From Arthrobacter ipis (lineage in GTDB: Bacteria > Actinomycetota > Actinomycetes > Actinomycetales > Micrococcaceae), in NCBI RefSeq assembly GCF_014694315.1, contig NZ_JAAOXD010000007.1, forward strand, positions 217,857 through 281,856: a stretch of 64,000 nucleotides of DNA, in the 5' to 3' direction. Of this stretch, positions 51,889 to 60,966 are shown one piece after another. The notes beneath the pieces were generated by a model, which ran no database searches, was not told the origin of the DNA, and was given only the letters and a program-made list of their open reading frames with translations. The position numbers were made by a program, and so were the translations under genes. The first letter of the stretch is position 1; each line of letters opens with the position of its first letter.

Positions 51889-52378
51889 TGAACTGCTCCT
51901 TGCGTTTGGTAGTGGTTGTGATGGGGCCGGCCGTCGTTGCCCGGGCGGATTCCCGCAGGGATTCCGCAAGTTTGGAGAGTACTTTCGCCGTCTCCGCGGC
52001 GTCCTGCTGGCTCCAGTCCTGGAGGTACTCCTGGAGCGTGGCCACGCGGTGCTCCTCGATCTCGACGAGCTTGGCGCGGCCGGCGTCGGTGAGGGCGACC
52101 AGTTGCGCCCGGCCGTCGTCGGGGTCGGGCCGGCGGTGGACCAGCCCGAGTTCCTCCAGCTCTGCGATGTGCCGGCTGAGGACCGGAGCGCTGACGCCCA
52201 GCCGTGCGGCCAGGTGCGTTGCGCGGGACTCCTTCTCCCCCACGAAGCGGAGAACGCCCTGCAGAGCGACTCCCGCCTCGAGGCCGCGGGAGTTCGATAC
52301 GGCCGCGCACCGGACGGCGCGCTGGAGGTCGAAGATCTGCCGTACGAGTTCGGCCGCCGTGTTTGGCTCAACTGCCAT
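51881..52378 (-). CDS. MarR family regulator
   Basis: The 165-residue protein has the MarR winged helix: KESRATHLAARLGVSAPVLSRHIAELEELGLVHRRPDPDDGRAQLVALTDAGR, with the DDGR wing. The stop overlaps the exporter start by 8 nt. Two copies of a TTGCCTTAGGCAA-type site lie in front of the gene, so it likely represses itself and the exporter until a ligand binds. Confidence 0.92.
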   Translation of the reverse strand: MAVEPNTAAELVRQIFDLQRAVRCAAVSNSRGLEAGVALQGVLRFVGEKESRATHLAARLGVSAPVLSRHIAELEELGLVHRRPDPDDGRAQLVALTDAGRAKLVEIEEHRVATLQEYLQDWSQQDAAETAKVLSKLAESLRESARATTAGPITTTTKRKEQFIG

Positions 52379-52397
52379 GATGAATGCCCCTTATTGC

Positions 52398-52440
52398 TTG
52401 CCTTAGGCAACTATAGCAACAAAATGGTTGCTTTAGGAAA
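52398..52440. promoter_or_regulatory. MarR operator pair
   Basis: TTGCCTTAGGCAA (52398-52410, palindromic) and TTGCTTTAGGAAA (52428-52440) match in 11 of 13 positions. They are 30 bp apart centre to centre, about three helical turns, 20 nt upstream of the marR-type ATG. Confidence 0.7.
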
Positions 52441-52470
52441 CTAACGATGTGTGAGGTGCGTTAAACACCA

Positions 52471-52535
52471 AGCGCGAACTGGCAGCTGATGCCCTCAAAA
52501 TCGAGTTTTGAGGGCGTTAGCTGCCAGTTCGCGCT
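52471..52535 (-). terminator. Long hairpin behind the TPP-enzyme gene
   Basis: 30-nt arms starting AGCGCGAACTGGCAGCTGAT pair with only G-U deviations; the loop is TCGAG. It begins 15 nt past the stop at 52551. A T-run (TTTTGA) is inside the arm. Confidence 0.75.
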
Positions 52536-52550
52536 GTTGTTGGGGGTGGG

Positions 52551-54215
52551 TTAGTCCCCCAGGTGGGTGGGGGCGAACATCTTGAGCAGTGTTTCGACGA
52601 CGACGACGTTCGGGCCGTCCGCGGCAAAGCCCGCCTTGAGCGCGTCCCCCACATCCTCCGGGGCGACCCGGGTGGCAGGCACGCCGAAGGATTCCGCCAG
52701 CTTCACGAAGTCGGGCCTGGCGAGTTCGGTGGCCGTGGCCTTGCCGAAGGCACCCACCATGTATTCGCGGAGGATGCCGTAGCCGCCGTCGTCCACGATC
52801 AGCCAGGTGACGGGCACGTTGTGCTGCTTGGCGGTGGCGAGTTCGGCGATGGAGTACATGGCCGAGCCGTCGCCGGAAACCGCCAGAACTCGTGCCGAAG
52901 CCGCGGACTTGCCCACGGTTTCCAGGCCCACGGCCCCGCCGATCGCCGCCGGAAACCCGTAGCCCAGGCCGCCGGCGCCCTGGGCCGAGTGGAACTGCCC
53001 TTCGCGCGCGTCCCAGCAGCTCCAGCCCCAGTACGCCGAGATGGTCATGTCCCAGAAAGTCTGCATGTCCGCCGGAACTGCCTCGCGGACGTCGGCCATG
53101 AACTTCAGTTCCTTGGCAAGGTCCTGAGATTCCAGCCGCTCCTTCACCTTGCGCAGCGACTCCCGCACAAGGTCCTCGGGTGAGGTTCCATGCCAGTCGG
53201 GGCGGGCATCGGCGGGCACCACCAGCGAAGCGTCGAGGGCTGCGAGCGCCTGGCCGGCGTCGGCGCGGATTCCCAGGCCGGGCCGGTTGGATTCCAGGAC
53301 GCGCGGTTCGGCGTCGATCTGGATTATCCTGCCGCGCGGTTCAAAGGTGAAGTAGTTGGACGTGACTTCGCCGAGCGAGGAGCCGATGACCACCAGGACG
53401 TCCGCGTCCTCCAGAACGTCCGTCATATGCCGGTCCTCAATCCACGACTGCAGCGACAGCTCATGGTTCCACGGGAAGGCGCCGTTGCCGCCGGGCGTGC
53501 AGATGACGGGAGCCCGGAGCTTTTCCGCGATCGAGAGCAGCGACTTTTCCGCCCGGCCCCGGCGGGTTCCGCCGCCGGCAATGATGGCCGGACGCTCCGC
53601 CGCCGACAGCCATTTCACGGCTTCCCGGACAAGCTCGACGCGCGGAGGGTTGTCCGCCGCTTCGGCCAGCGCATCCTCCACGGGCGGCACCATGATGGGG
53701 TCCAGCAGCACGTTCTGCGGGACTTCCAGCCACACCGGGCCCTGCGGCGACGAGATCGCCTCGGTCCAGGCATCCTGGATGGCGGACGGAATGCCCGACG
53801 CGTGCTGGATCAGGCGCTGGCTCTTGGTGACGTTCGCGGCCGACGCCTTCTGGTCATCCAGCTGGTGCAGCATGCCTTTCCGCCGGGCGCCGAGGCCCTC
53901 GAGCGGGATCTGGCTGGCGACCACCACCATGGGCACACCCGTGGCGTATGCTTCCTGCAGCCCGGCGAGCGACGTCAGAGCGCCCGGCCCGGTGGACAGG
54001 AACAGCACGCCCACCTCCCCCGTGGCACGTGAGTAGCCGTCCGCCGCAAACGCAGAATTGTTCTCCACGCGGGAGGACACGAACTTCAGGTTGCCCCGGC
54101 CCATCGCGTCGAAGAGGCCCAGCGCGTGCTGGCCGGGGATGCCGAACACCGTCTTTGCGCCCAGCGCCTCGAGGGTTTCGACCACGAGGTCCCCGCCGTT
54201 GCGGACACCGGTCAC
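52551..54215 (-). CDS. Thiamine-pyrophosphate enzyme, candidate 2-ketoarginine-type decarboxylase
   Basis: The 554-residue protein has the three-domain acetolactate-synthase layout: PYR domain with catalytic E51 ([15 protein letters not shown]) and [15 protein letters not shown], central Rossmann domain, and PP domain with [17 protein letters not shown] ending VDDGGYG (Asp-Asp where many have Asn-Asn). No FAD- or ALS-specific motif argues for acetolactate synthesis. Its GTG overlaps the ureohydrolase stop. That pairing suggests a decarboxylase like AruI acting on 2-keto-guanidino acids. Benzoylformate- or oxalyl-type activity remains possible. Confidence 0.82.
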   Translation of the reverse strand: MTGVRNGGDLVVETLEALGAKTVFGIPGQHALGLFDAMGRGNLKFVSSRVENNSAFAADGYSRATGEVGVLFLSTGPGALTSLAGLQEAYATGVPMVVVASQIPLEGLGARRKGMLHQLDDQKASAANVTKSQRLIQHASGIPSAIQDAWTEAISSPQGPVWLEVPQNVLLDPIMVPPVEDALAEAADNPPRVELVREAVKWLSAAERPAIIAGGGTRRGRAEKSLLSIAEKLRAPVICTPGGNGAFPWNHELSLQSWIEDRHMTDVLEDADVLVVIGSSLGEVTSNYFTFEPRGRIIQIDAEPRVLESNRPGLGIRADAGQALAALDASLVVPADARPDWHGTSPEDLVRESLRKVKERLESQDLAKELKFMADVREAVPADMQTFWDMTISAYWGWSCWDAREGQFHSAQGAGGLGYGFPAAIGGAVGLETVGKSAASARVLAVSGDGSAMYSIAELATAKQHNVPVTWLIVDDGGYGILREYMVGAFGKATATELARPDFVKLAESFGVPATRVAPEDVGDALKAGFAADGPNVVVVETLLKMFAPTHLGD

Positions 54216-55324
54216 TGGGAGTACTCCCCCACAGCGGCACGGACGGCGCCATTGTCTGCAGGCGCGGGCGAGGCTGCAGCGAACCCTGCCGGACGGCGGG
54301 CGTCCTGGCCCAGGGCCTGGGCGGCGTACCCGGTCTCGGCGCCAAAGCGATCTCCGGCGACGGTGTTGTCCGCCATGAGGGTGACGAGTTCATAGGCAAC
54401 ATGGCTTGCGGCCACGCCGGTGATCTCGGCGTGGTCGTAGGCCGGGGCCACTTCAACGACGTCGGCTCCGACGAGGTTCATGCCGCGGAAGCCGCGGATG
54501 ATCTCCAGCAGCTCGCGGCTGGTGATGCCGCCGGCTTCCGGCGTGCCGGTTCCGGGCGCATGGGCGGGATCCAGAACGTCGATATCCACGGAAATGTACA
54601 GCGGACGGTCTCCGATCCGGTCCCGCACCTTGGCCACAGTCTCGAGAACGCCCTGGTAGTAAACGTCCGCGGAAGTGACGATTCCGAACCCGAACCGGTG
54701 GTCGTCGTCGAGATCCTTCTTCCCGTACAGCGGGCCGCGGGTGCCGATGTGGCTGATGGCCTCCGTGTCCAGGATGCCTTCCTCCACGGCACGGCGGAAC
54801 GGCGTGCCGTGGGTGTACTCGGCGCCGAAGTAGGTGTCCCAGGTGTCCAGGTGGGCGTCGAAGTGCAGCATGGCGATGGGGCCGCCGGCGCGCTCAGCGG
54901 CGGCGCGCAGGAGCGGCAGCGCGATGGTGTGGTCACCGCCGAGGGTGAGCAGCTTGCTCCCGGCCGCCGTCAGGTCGAGGGCGTTCTGCTGGATGGTCTC
55001 AATGGCCTCGTTGATGTTGAACGGGTTCACTGCCATGTCGCCGGCGTCAGCCACCTGGCAGTTCTCGAACGGGCTGACGTCCCAGGCGGGGTTGTACGGG
55101 CGGAGCAGCCGGCTGGCCTCGCGGACGTGGTTGGCGCCGAAGCGGGCACCGGGCCGGTAGGAGACGCCGGAATCAAAGGGCACGCCCACCACGGTGATGT
55201 CCGACTTGGCCACCTGGTCAAGGCGCGGCAGGCGGGCGTAGGTTGCCGCCCCGGCGTAGCGGGGAATACGGGATGAATCGATGGGGCCAAGGTTGCCGTT
55301 GGCTTCGATGCGCAGCTCTTCCAA
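54212..55324 (-). CDS. Agmatinase/guanidinobutyrase family ureohydrolase
   Basis: TTG 55324 (GAAGGAG upstream) gives 370 residues. The binuclear Mn site is complete: H132 (GGDHTIALP), D156/H158/D160 (FDAHLDTWD), D247/D249 (SVDIDVLDP). Family specificity loops ([20 protein letters not shown]) fit agmatinase, guanidinobutyrase or guanidinopropionase. It splits a guanidino compound into urea and an amine. A Pro/Ala tail of about 45 residues is extra. It is the first gene of an operon with the TPP enzyme. Confidence 0.9.
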   Translation of the reverse strand: MEELRIEANGNLGPIDSSRIPRYAGAATYARLPRLDQVAKSDITVVGVPFDSGVSYRPGARFGANHVREASRLLRPYNPAWDVSPFENCQVADAGDMAVNPFNINEAIETIQQNALDLTAAGSKLLTLGGDHTIALPLLRAAAERAGGPIAMLHFDAHLDTWDTYFGAEYTHGTPFRRAVEEGILDTEAISHIGTRGPLYGKKDLDDDHRFGFGIVTSADVYYQGVLETVAKVRDRIGDRPLYISVDIDVLDPAHAPGTGTPEAGGITSRELLEIIRGFRGMNLVGADVVEVAPAYDHAEITGVAASHVAYELVTLMADNTVAGDRFGAETGYAAQALGQDARRPAGFAAASPAPADNGAVRAAVGEYSQ

Positions 55325-55437
55325 AGGAACGCCTCTCCTTCGAGGATGAATGGTGGAGGGTGGGTTGTGACAGCCATCATACACACGGAGTTGTCCATTA
55401 CGCACCGACTGTTTACCTGAATCGGGAACAAGGGCAG

Positions 55438-55473
55438 CAAAAACCCGGGCCGCCCAAAACAGGCAGCCCGGGT
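55438..55473 (-). terminator. Intrinsic terminator of the XRE-cupin gene
   Basis: Arms 55443-55454 and 55462-55473 (ACCCGGGCCGCC / GGCAGCCCGGGT, one mismatch) lie 16 nt past the stop; on the minus strand TTTTT follows. Confidence 0.85.
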
Positions 55474-55488
55474 CCAAAGACAAAGGTG

Positions 55489-56064
55489 CTATCGGCTCGC
55501 GGCCGGTACCAGCACCCAAAGAACTTCCACGGCCTCATCGGTGGGGTTGACCCAGGTGTGCGGCTCCCGGCCGGGAAAGGTCACCGTATCGCCGGTGGTC
55601 AGCTCGTACTCCTCGTTTGTGAGAATGAGCTTGATGGTCCCCTTGATTACATGCAGGACATCGACGTCACAGTCAACGGCGTACAGCTCCGATTCGCCGC
55701 GTCCGCGCGGATCGATGACGGCCTGGATGATCTGCACGCGCCGCTCGGACCGTGCGGTCAGCAGCCGCTCGACGATCCCCTCGCCGCCGAGGGAGATCCG
55801 GGGACCGGCGTCGCGCTTGGTCAAGTGGGTTTCCGGCGCGGCGAACAGGTCGCCAATGGAGATCGACAGCACCTGGCACAGAGTAACGAGGGACGCCACA
55901 GACGGGGAGGTCAGGTCCCGCTCCACGCGGCTCAGGAAACCTTTGGTCAATCCGGTGGCGTCAGCCACCTGCTCAATGGTGAGCCGCTGGGACTGGCGCG
56001 CGGCGCGGATTCGTGAACCGATTGCGACCGGAACATTGCTCGGCTCAACTGGTAGTGCCTTCAT
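55489..56064 (-). CDS. XRE-cupin transcriptional regulator (PuuR-like)
   Basis: The 191-residue protein joins an N-terminal helix-turn-helix ([42 protein letters not shown], in three overlapping segments) to a C-terminal cupin ([37 protein letters not shown]). This layout senses small amines or amino-acid derivatives. It lies between the ureohydrolase operon and the divergent symporter, and probably controls both. Confidence 0.92.
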   Translation of the reverse strand: MKALPVEPSNVPVAIGSRIRAARQSQRLTIEQVADATGLTKGFLSRVERDLTSPSVASLVTLCQVLSISIGDLFAAPETHLTKRDAGPRISLGGEGIVERLLTARSERRVQIIQAVIDPRGRGESELYAVDCDVDVLHVIKGTIKLILTNEEYELTTGDTVTFPGREPHTWVNPTDEAVEVLWVLVPAASR

Positions 56065-56168
56065 TTACGAACCTTTCACGGCCGGCCGCACGGCCCCATC
56101 ATTGGAGTCATATTAGCGGCCCGGCCACTTCGAGACGCGGGGCAAACCGCGTCTCGGGACTTTGCGTC

Positions 56169-56217
56169 TTGACTGTTACTCGAATCACAGCCTACGCTCT
56201 AACGCAACAACTGTTGC
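56169..56217 (+). promoter_or_regulatory. Symporter promoter with overlapping palindrome
   Basis: TTGACT (56169-56174) and TACGCT (56193-56198) are 18 nt apart. The palindrome GCAACA-AC-TGTTGC (56204-56217) sits at the expected transcription start, a good operator position for the divergent XRE regulator. Confidence 0.55.
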
Positions 56218-56355
56218 TTGTGAAACAACTCCCACGAGGAGACGCGCAGCAAGGAACCCAGCGTTCCCCCAGATTTCCGTTCAGTGCAGCGCCATCCGAT
56301 CAGCCCGCCCCCGGCGAGGCCCGCAAGCTGCCAAAGCTCCAAGGATCCCCAAATC

Positions 56356-57879
56356 ATGGACGCAAGTTTCGTCAATATCGCCATCGTGGTGGTTTACCTG
56401 GCCGCCATGCTGGCCTTCGGCTGGTGGGGCAAGTCCCGCACCAAGAACAACAGTGACTTCCTCGTGGCCGGCCGCCGCCTGGGGCCGTTCCTTTACACCG
56501 GAACCATGGCCGCCGTCGTCCTGGGCGGCGCCTCCACCGTTGGCGGCGTCGGTCTGGGCTACAAATTCGGCATCTCGGGCATGTGGCTCGTGGTGGCGAT
56601 CGGTGCCGGTGTGCTGCTGCTGAGCCTCCTCTTCGCCGGCACCATTCAGAAGCTGAAGATCTACACCGTCTCCCAGATGCTGTCCCTCCGCTACGGCAGC
56701 CAGGCCACCCGGACCTCCGGCATCATCATGCTCGCCTACACCCTGATGCTCTGCGCCACCTCCACGAGCGCCTACGCCACCATCTTCGTTGTCCTGTTCG
56801 GCTGGGACCGGGCACTCGCCATCGCCATCGGCGGCGCCATCGTGCTGGTGTACTCGACCATCGGGGGCATGTGGTCCATCACCCTGGCCGACCAGGTCCA
56901 GTTCGTCATCAAGACCGTGGGCATCTTCTTCCTGATGCTGCCCTTCACACTCAACGCAGCCGGCGGCCTGGACGGCATCCGCAGCCGTGTGGAGGCCAGC
57001 TTCTTCCAGATCGACGGCATCGGCGTCCAGACGATCATCACCTACTTCGTCGTCTACACCCTGGGCCTGCTGATCGGCCAGGACATCTGGCAGCGCGTGT
57101 TCACCGCCAAGACGCCCCGGGTTGCCCGTTGGGGAGGCGCCACGGCCGGCATCTACTGCATTCTGTACGGCGCAGCGGGCGCAATGATTGGCCTGGCCGC
57201 CCGCGTGGCGCTGCCGGCCATCGACGTCGCCACCGAAGGCAAGGACGTTGTCTACGCCGAGGTGGCCCAGAACCTGCTGCCCATCGGCATCGGCGGCCTG
57301 GTACTCGCCGCTGCCGTCGCGGCCATGATGTCCACCGCGTCCGGCGCCCTGATCGCGGCCGCCACCGTGGCCCGTGCGGACGTGCTGCCGTTCGTCGCCG
57401 GCTGGTTCGGCAAGACCATCAACACTGACGACTCCGACAACCCCGAGCACGACGTCAAGGCCAACCGCATGTGGGTCCTCGGGCTCGGCATCGTGGCCAT
57501 CCTGATCGCCATCATCACCAAGGACGTCGTCGCGGCCCTAACCATCGCCTACGACATCCTGGTGGGCGGCCTTCTCGTGGCCATCCTCGGCGGACTCATC
57601 TGGAAGCGCGGCACAGGGATCGCAGCCGCGGCCTCCATGGCGGTCGGGTCCGTGGTGACGCTCGGGACCATGATCGTCCTGGAGATCAATGCCAAGGCAC
57701 CGCTGGACGGCGTCTTCGCCAACGAGCCGATCTACTACGGCCTGTTCGCCTCCGCGGTGGTCTACATTGCAGTGTCGCTGCTGACCAAGCCGACGGATCC
57801 CGCGGTCATGAGCCGCTGGTACCGCCGCGTGGCCGGCAAGGACACCGAGGAAGTGCCGCTCACGGCCAGCGCCCGGTAA
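56356..57879 (+). CDS. Sodium:solute symporter (SSS family)
   Basis: ATG 56356 gives 507 residues with about 13 hydrophobic helices. SSS landmarks: FLVAGRRLGPFLYTGTMAAV near the start (unwound TM1), GIGLxGG-like GVGLGYKFGISGMW, and a C-terminal PTDPAVMSRW. It takes up a solute with Na+. Divergent neighbours suggest a guanidino compound, polyamine or amino acid. A terminator follows. Confidence 0.9.
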   Translation: MDASFVNIAIVVVYLAAMLAFGWWGKSRTKNNSDFLVAGRRLGPFLYTGTMAAVVLGGASTVGGVGLGYKFGISGMWLVVAIGAGVLLLSLLFAGTIQKLKIYTVSQMLSLRYGSQATRTSGIIMLAYTLMLCATSTSAYATIFVVLFGWDRALAIAIGGAIVLVYSTIGGMWSITLADQVQFVIKTVGIFFLMLPFTLNAAGGLDGIRSRVEASFFQIDGIGVQTIITYFVVYTLGLLIGQDIWQRVFTAKTPRVARWGGATAGIYCILYGAAGAMIGLAARVALPAIDVATEGKDVVYAEVAQNLLPIGIGGLVLAAAVAAMMSTASGALIAAATVARADVLPFVAGWFGKTINTDDSDNPEHDVKANRMWVLGLGIVAILIAIITKDVVAALTIAYDILVGGLLVAILGGLIWKRGTGIAAAASMAVGSVVTLGTMIVLEINAKAPLDGVFANEPIYYGLFASAVVYIAVSLLTKPTDPAVMSRWYRRVAGKDTEEVPLTASAR

Positions 57880-57941
57880 CTTGCACGGTGACCTGCTGCC
57901 GGCAGGTCAGCAACGCGAAAGTCCTTAACAACAGCACACGA

Positions 57942-57988
57942 CGACGGCGGTGCCTCCCAGCGTAGGGCGGCACCGCCGTCGGGCTTTA
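57942..57988 (+). terminator. Intrinsic terminator of the symporter gene
   Basis: 13-bp arms CGACGGCGGTGCC / GGCACCGCCGTCG around a 14-nt loop, followed by GGCTTTAA, 62 nt after the stop. Confidence 0.75.
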
Positions 57989-58075
57989 ACGAGTTGGGCT
58001 AAAGCAGGAGGGACTGGTCCAGGGACGAAACGCACGTCGGTATTGGAACGGACGCCAGTGCTGCAACGGACACTT

Positions 58076-58312
58076 TTAGGCTTCGTAGCCTTCGTCCGCG
58101 CGGAATTCGTCGTCCGCATCGCGCGGAACTACCCGTTCGTCGTCGTCCACTGCCTCGGAGCTGGCGGGAACAACCCTCTCCTCGGAATCAAGGAACTCGT
58201 CTTCCGTGTCCCAGTCTTCGTCCACCGGCGCGTCCTCGGCAAAGTCGTAGGCGGGATCGGACTCAATGGTATGGCGGGTGTCCGGCTCGGGGCGCGATCC
58301 GTTGGTGTTCAT
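58076..58312 (-). CDS. Small acidic protein of unknown function
   Basis: ATG 58312 has a perfect GGAGGT site 7 nt upstream. The 78-residue product is strongly acidic (about a third Asp/Glu), with repeats such as ERVVPASSEAVDDDERVVPRD. It has no membrane segment and is probably disordered. No family recognised. Confidence 0.7.
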   Translation of the reverse strand: MNTNGSRPEPDTRHTIESDPAYDFAEDAPVDEDWDTEDEFLDSEERVVPASSEAVDDDERVVPRDADDEFRADEGYEA

Positions 58313-58559
58313 CAGGCAGACCTCCGTGTGGTTGGACTTCCGTACCCGCCGTCGGCGGGGCACATTTTCATCAGATCACCGCCGGTGTGGGTGGTCAAGG
58401 GCGTTCGCGCGGGCCGGGGGCTTAAGCTCCTGCGGCCGGAGTTATTGAGGGTTCCCTAAACTTTCAACTGAGGGTAACCGGCCGAAAAACCGCGGAATTA
58501 CGCGGTAAAGTGGGCGATGCAATGGGGCCGCATTACGTCCCATCTACCCAGGAGTTCCC

Positions 58560-59741
58560 GTGTCTCAGCACGCAAAATCTGACCCTCACACCACCGGCAA
58601 CACGTCCGCCCCGCCCGCCTCAGGCAACGGCGCGGCGTCCCGCCCCGCCGCACCCCGGCCAGAGCCCACCGCTGCGGACATCAAGCGCTGGCGCCAGTAC
58701 CTCGCCGACGAGCGGGCCGAGGCTTCCGTCTACCGTGACCTCGCGCAGAACCGCTCCGGCGAAGAGCGCGCCATCCTTTTGGCCCTCGCCGAAGCCGAAG
58801 GCCGCCACGAGGCGCACTGGCTGAAGCTGCTGGGCGAGCACGCGGGCAAGCCGCGCCACGCCTCCTTCCGCAGCCGCCTCCTGGGCTTCCTCGCCCGGCA
58901 CTTCGGATCCGTGTTTGTGCTCGCGCTGGCGCAGCGGGCCGAAGGCCGCTCCCCCTACACCAGGGAACCGTCCGCCACCCCGGCCATGGCAGCCGACGAA
59001 CAGATCCACGAGGAAGTGGTCCGCGGCCTGGCCACGCGCGGCCGCAACCGGCTGGCCGGCACCTTCCGCGCCGCCGTCTTCGGCGCCAACGACGGCCTGG
59101 TCAGCAACCTCTCGCTGGTCATGGGCATGGCCGCCACGGGCGTTGGCAGCGGCGTGGTCCTGCTCAGCGGCATCTCAGGACTCCTGGCCGGAGCATTCTC
59201 CATGGGCGCCGGCGAATTTGTGTCCGTCCGTTCCCAGCGCGAGCTCCTGGCCGCCACCCGGCCCACCCAGGTGACGCTGGTGGCGGCACCCCAGCTGGAC
59301 ATCGAACACAACGAGCTCCTGCTGGTCTACCTTGCCCGCGGCATGTCGCGCGAAGCCGCCGAACACCGCGTGGCCGAGCGCATGGGCCTCTTCACGTGCG
59401 ACTGCGATCCGAGCCTCTCGCTCCATCCCGAACTGCCCGAGACCGAGGACGAACACGAAGCCGTGGGCACTGCCTGGGGCGCTGCACTCTCCAGCTTCTG
59501 CTTCTTCGCCTCGGGTGCCATCGTGCCCATCATTCCCTTCCTTTTTGGCATGACCGGGATCGGCGCCCTGATCGTGGCGGCAGTCCTCGTGGGCATCGCA
59601 CTGCTGGCCACCGGCGGCACCGTCGGCCTGCTGTCCGGCACCTCGCCGCTCACCCGCGGGCTGCGGCAGCTCGCCATCGGGCTGGGGGCGGCCGGCGTCA
59701 CCTACCTCCTGGGCATGGCGTTTGGCGCCGTCATCGCCTGA
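58560..59741 (+). CDS. Ferritin-like/VIT1 fusion iron transporter (MbfA-type)
   Basis: A GTG start behind AGGAG gives 393 residues. A disordered tail of 35 residues precedes a ferritin-like domain (about 38-155) with iron-ligand pairs in ADERAEASVYRDLA, AEAEGRHEAHW and DEQIHEEVVRGL. Then comes a VIT1/CCC1 membrane domain: FGANDGLVSNLSLVMGMA, GAFSMGAGEFVSVRSQRE, and three more helices at the end. MbfA-type proteins oxidise or sense iron and export it from the cytoplasm. A CDCDP pair in the cytoplasmic loop is an extra feature. Confidence 0.87.
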   Translation: MSQHAKSDPHTTGNTSAPPASGNGAASRPAAPRPEPTAADIKRWRQYLADERAEASVYRDLAQNRSGEERAILLALAEAEGRHEAHWLKLLGEHAGKPRHASFRSRLLGFLARHFGSVFVLALAQRAEGRSPYTREPSATPAMAADEQIHEEVVRGLATRGRNRLAGTFRAAVFGANDGLVSNLSLVMGMAATGVGSGVVLLSGISGLLAGAFSMGAGEFVSVRSQRELLAATRPTQVTLVAAPQLDIEHNELLLVYLARGMSREAAEHRVAERMGLFTCDCDPSLSLHPELPETEDEHEAVGTAWGAALSSFCFFASGAIVPIIPFLFGMTGIGALIVAAVLVGIALLATGGTVGLLSGTSPLTRGLRQLAIGLGAAGVTYLLGMAFGAVIA

Positions 59742-59897
59742 TCGAGGGGGATTGCCTGATCTTCCCGGACCGTTCAAGCGGTTCGCGCTCAGCTGGTTTC
59801 CGGGCCGTGTGAGCGGAACTGTAAAGTGGGCCTGTTTGCGTGTGCTTGTTTCCCTTGTGGAGGCGACGCCGCCGAGGAATGTCGCGAAAGGGGTGCA

Positions 59898-60923
59898 GTG
59901 GAGGGTCACGACCCCGGTCGCATTCAACGCCGGCACCGGCACCTGCCGCGGCACTCGGGTCCGGCCACCGCGGCGGCGAGGTTTATCCGCCATCTGATCG
60001 TGCTCGCTGCCCTCGGTTGTGCAGCATTCCTCGCCGCCGGAATGGCGTACGGGGACCCCCGCTTTGCGGGCGTGCTGAACTTCCGCATCGGTTCCGGGGA
60101 CCAGCCCGCGTCCCGGCAGGATGATTCCGGGCAGGATCCGGCCGGCCAGGATCGGGCCGGGCGGGATCGGACCGGGCAAACGGGGCAGCCCGGGCACGGC
60201 GGCGGGTCTGCCGGAGCGGAGTCCGGCGCCCCCGGAGGCCCAGGCAGTACCGGGGGCGCACCGCCGTCGGGCCTCGAGGAAGCAGCTACTCCCCTGGGCA
60301 CTCCGGCGCCACCTCCGGAGCCCAGCAGCTCGTACAAGTTTCTGGCCGTGAACAGTGACGGCTCCCCCGTGGGCTACTCACCCTGCCGTCCGCTGCATTA
60401 CGTGGTGAATGCCAGCCTCGCGCCCGAAGGTGCAGCGGGCCTGGTTTCGCTGGCGGTCCAGGAAGTCTCCCGCGCCACCGGCATCCAGTTTGTCGACGAC
60501 GGAGCCACCGACGAGAAGCCCACGGACCGGCGCGCCCCCTACCAGCCGGGGGCCTATGGCGACCGCTGGGCACCCATGCTCATCAGCTGGACCACACCGG
60601 ACGCGGCTCCCAAGCTGGCCGGCAAAGTCATCGGCACCGGCGGCAGCACCCACTACAGCTACGGAAACGGGCCCAAGAGCTACGTCACCGGCAGCCTCGA
60701 GCTGGATGCTCCGCAGATGGCTGCGGAACTGGAACGCCCCGACGGCACCGCCTACGCCACCGCCGTCATCCTCCATGAACTGGGCCACGTGATGGGGCTG
60801 GAGCACGTCGACGACCCCGTGCAGCTCATGTATCCGGAGATCGGCGCCCCCGACGGCTTCGCGGCCGGCGACCTGAACGGCCTGCACCAACTGGGCAAGG
60901 CACCCTGCCGCAAGGACCTGTAA
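59898..60923 (+). CDS. Matrixin-type zinc metalloprotease, membrane-anchored
   Basis: GTG 59898 behind AGGGG gives 341 residues. A basic N-terminus and one hydrophobic segment (LIVLAALGCAAFLAAGMAYG, about 33-52) act as signal anchor. A low-complexity Gln/Asp/Gly/Arg stretch (about 70-110) and Pro-rich linker lead to the catalytic domain. Zinc motif HELGHVMGLEH is at 293-303, and the Met-turn is VQLMYP. It is predicted to be an outward-facing protease with matrixin/M10-like fold. Target unknown. Confidence 0.87.
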   Translation: MEGHDPGRIQRRHRHLPRHSGPATAAARFIRHLIVLAALGCAAFLAAGMAYGDPRFAGVLNFRIGSGDQPASRQDDSGQDPAGQDRAGRDRTGQTGQPGHGGGSAGAESGAPGGPGSTGGAPPSGLEEAATPLGTPAPPPEPSSSYKFLAVNSDGSPVGYSPCRPLHYVVNASLAPEGAAGLVSLAVQEVSRATGIQFVDDGATDEKPTDRRAPYQPGAYGDRWAPMLISWTTPDAAPKLAGKVIGTGGSTHYSYGNGPKSYVTGSLELDAPQMAAELERPDGTAYATAVILHELGHVMGLEHVDDPVQLMYPEIGAPDGFAAGDLNGLHQLGKAPCRKDL

Positions 60924-60966
60924 GCCGCCCTCTTATTCCAGCCGGGCGTTATGCCAGCGGGGCGCC

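Noticed and set aside
49846..52410. An 854-residue version of the DHA2 exporter
   Set aside because: The added N-terminus is the MarR gene read in another frame; the TTG with AAGGAG at 51888 explains the true start.
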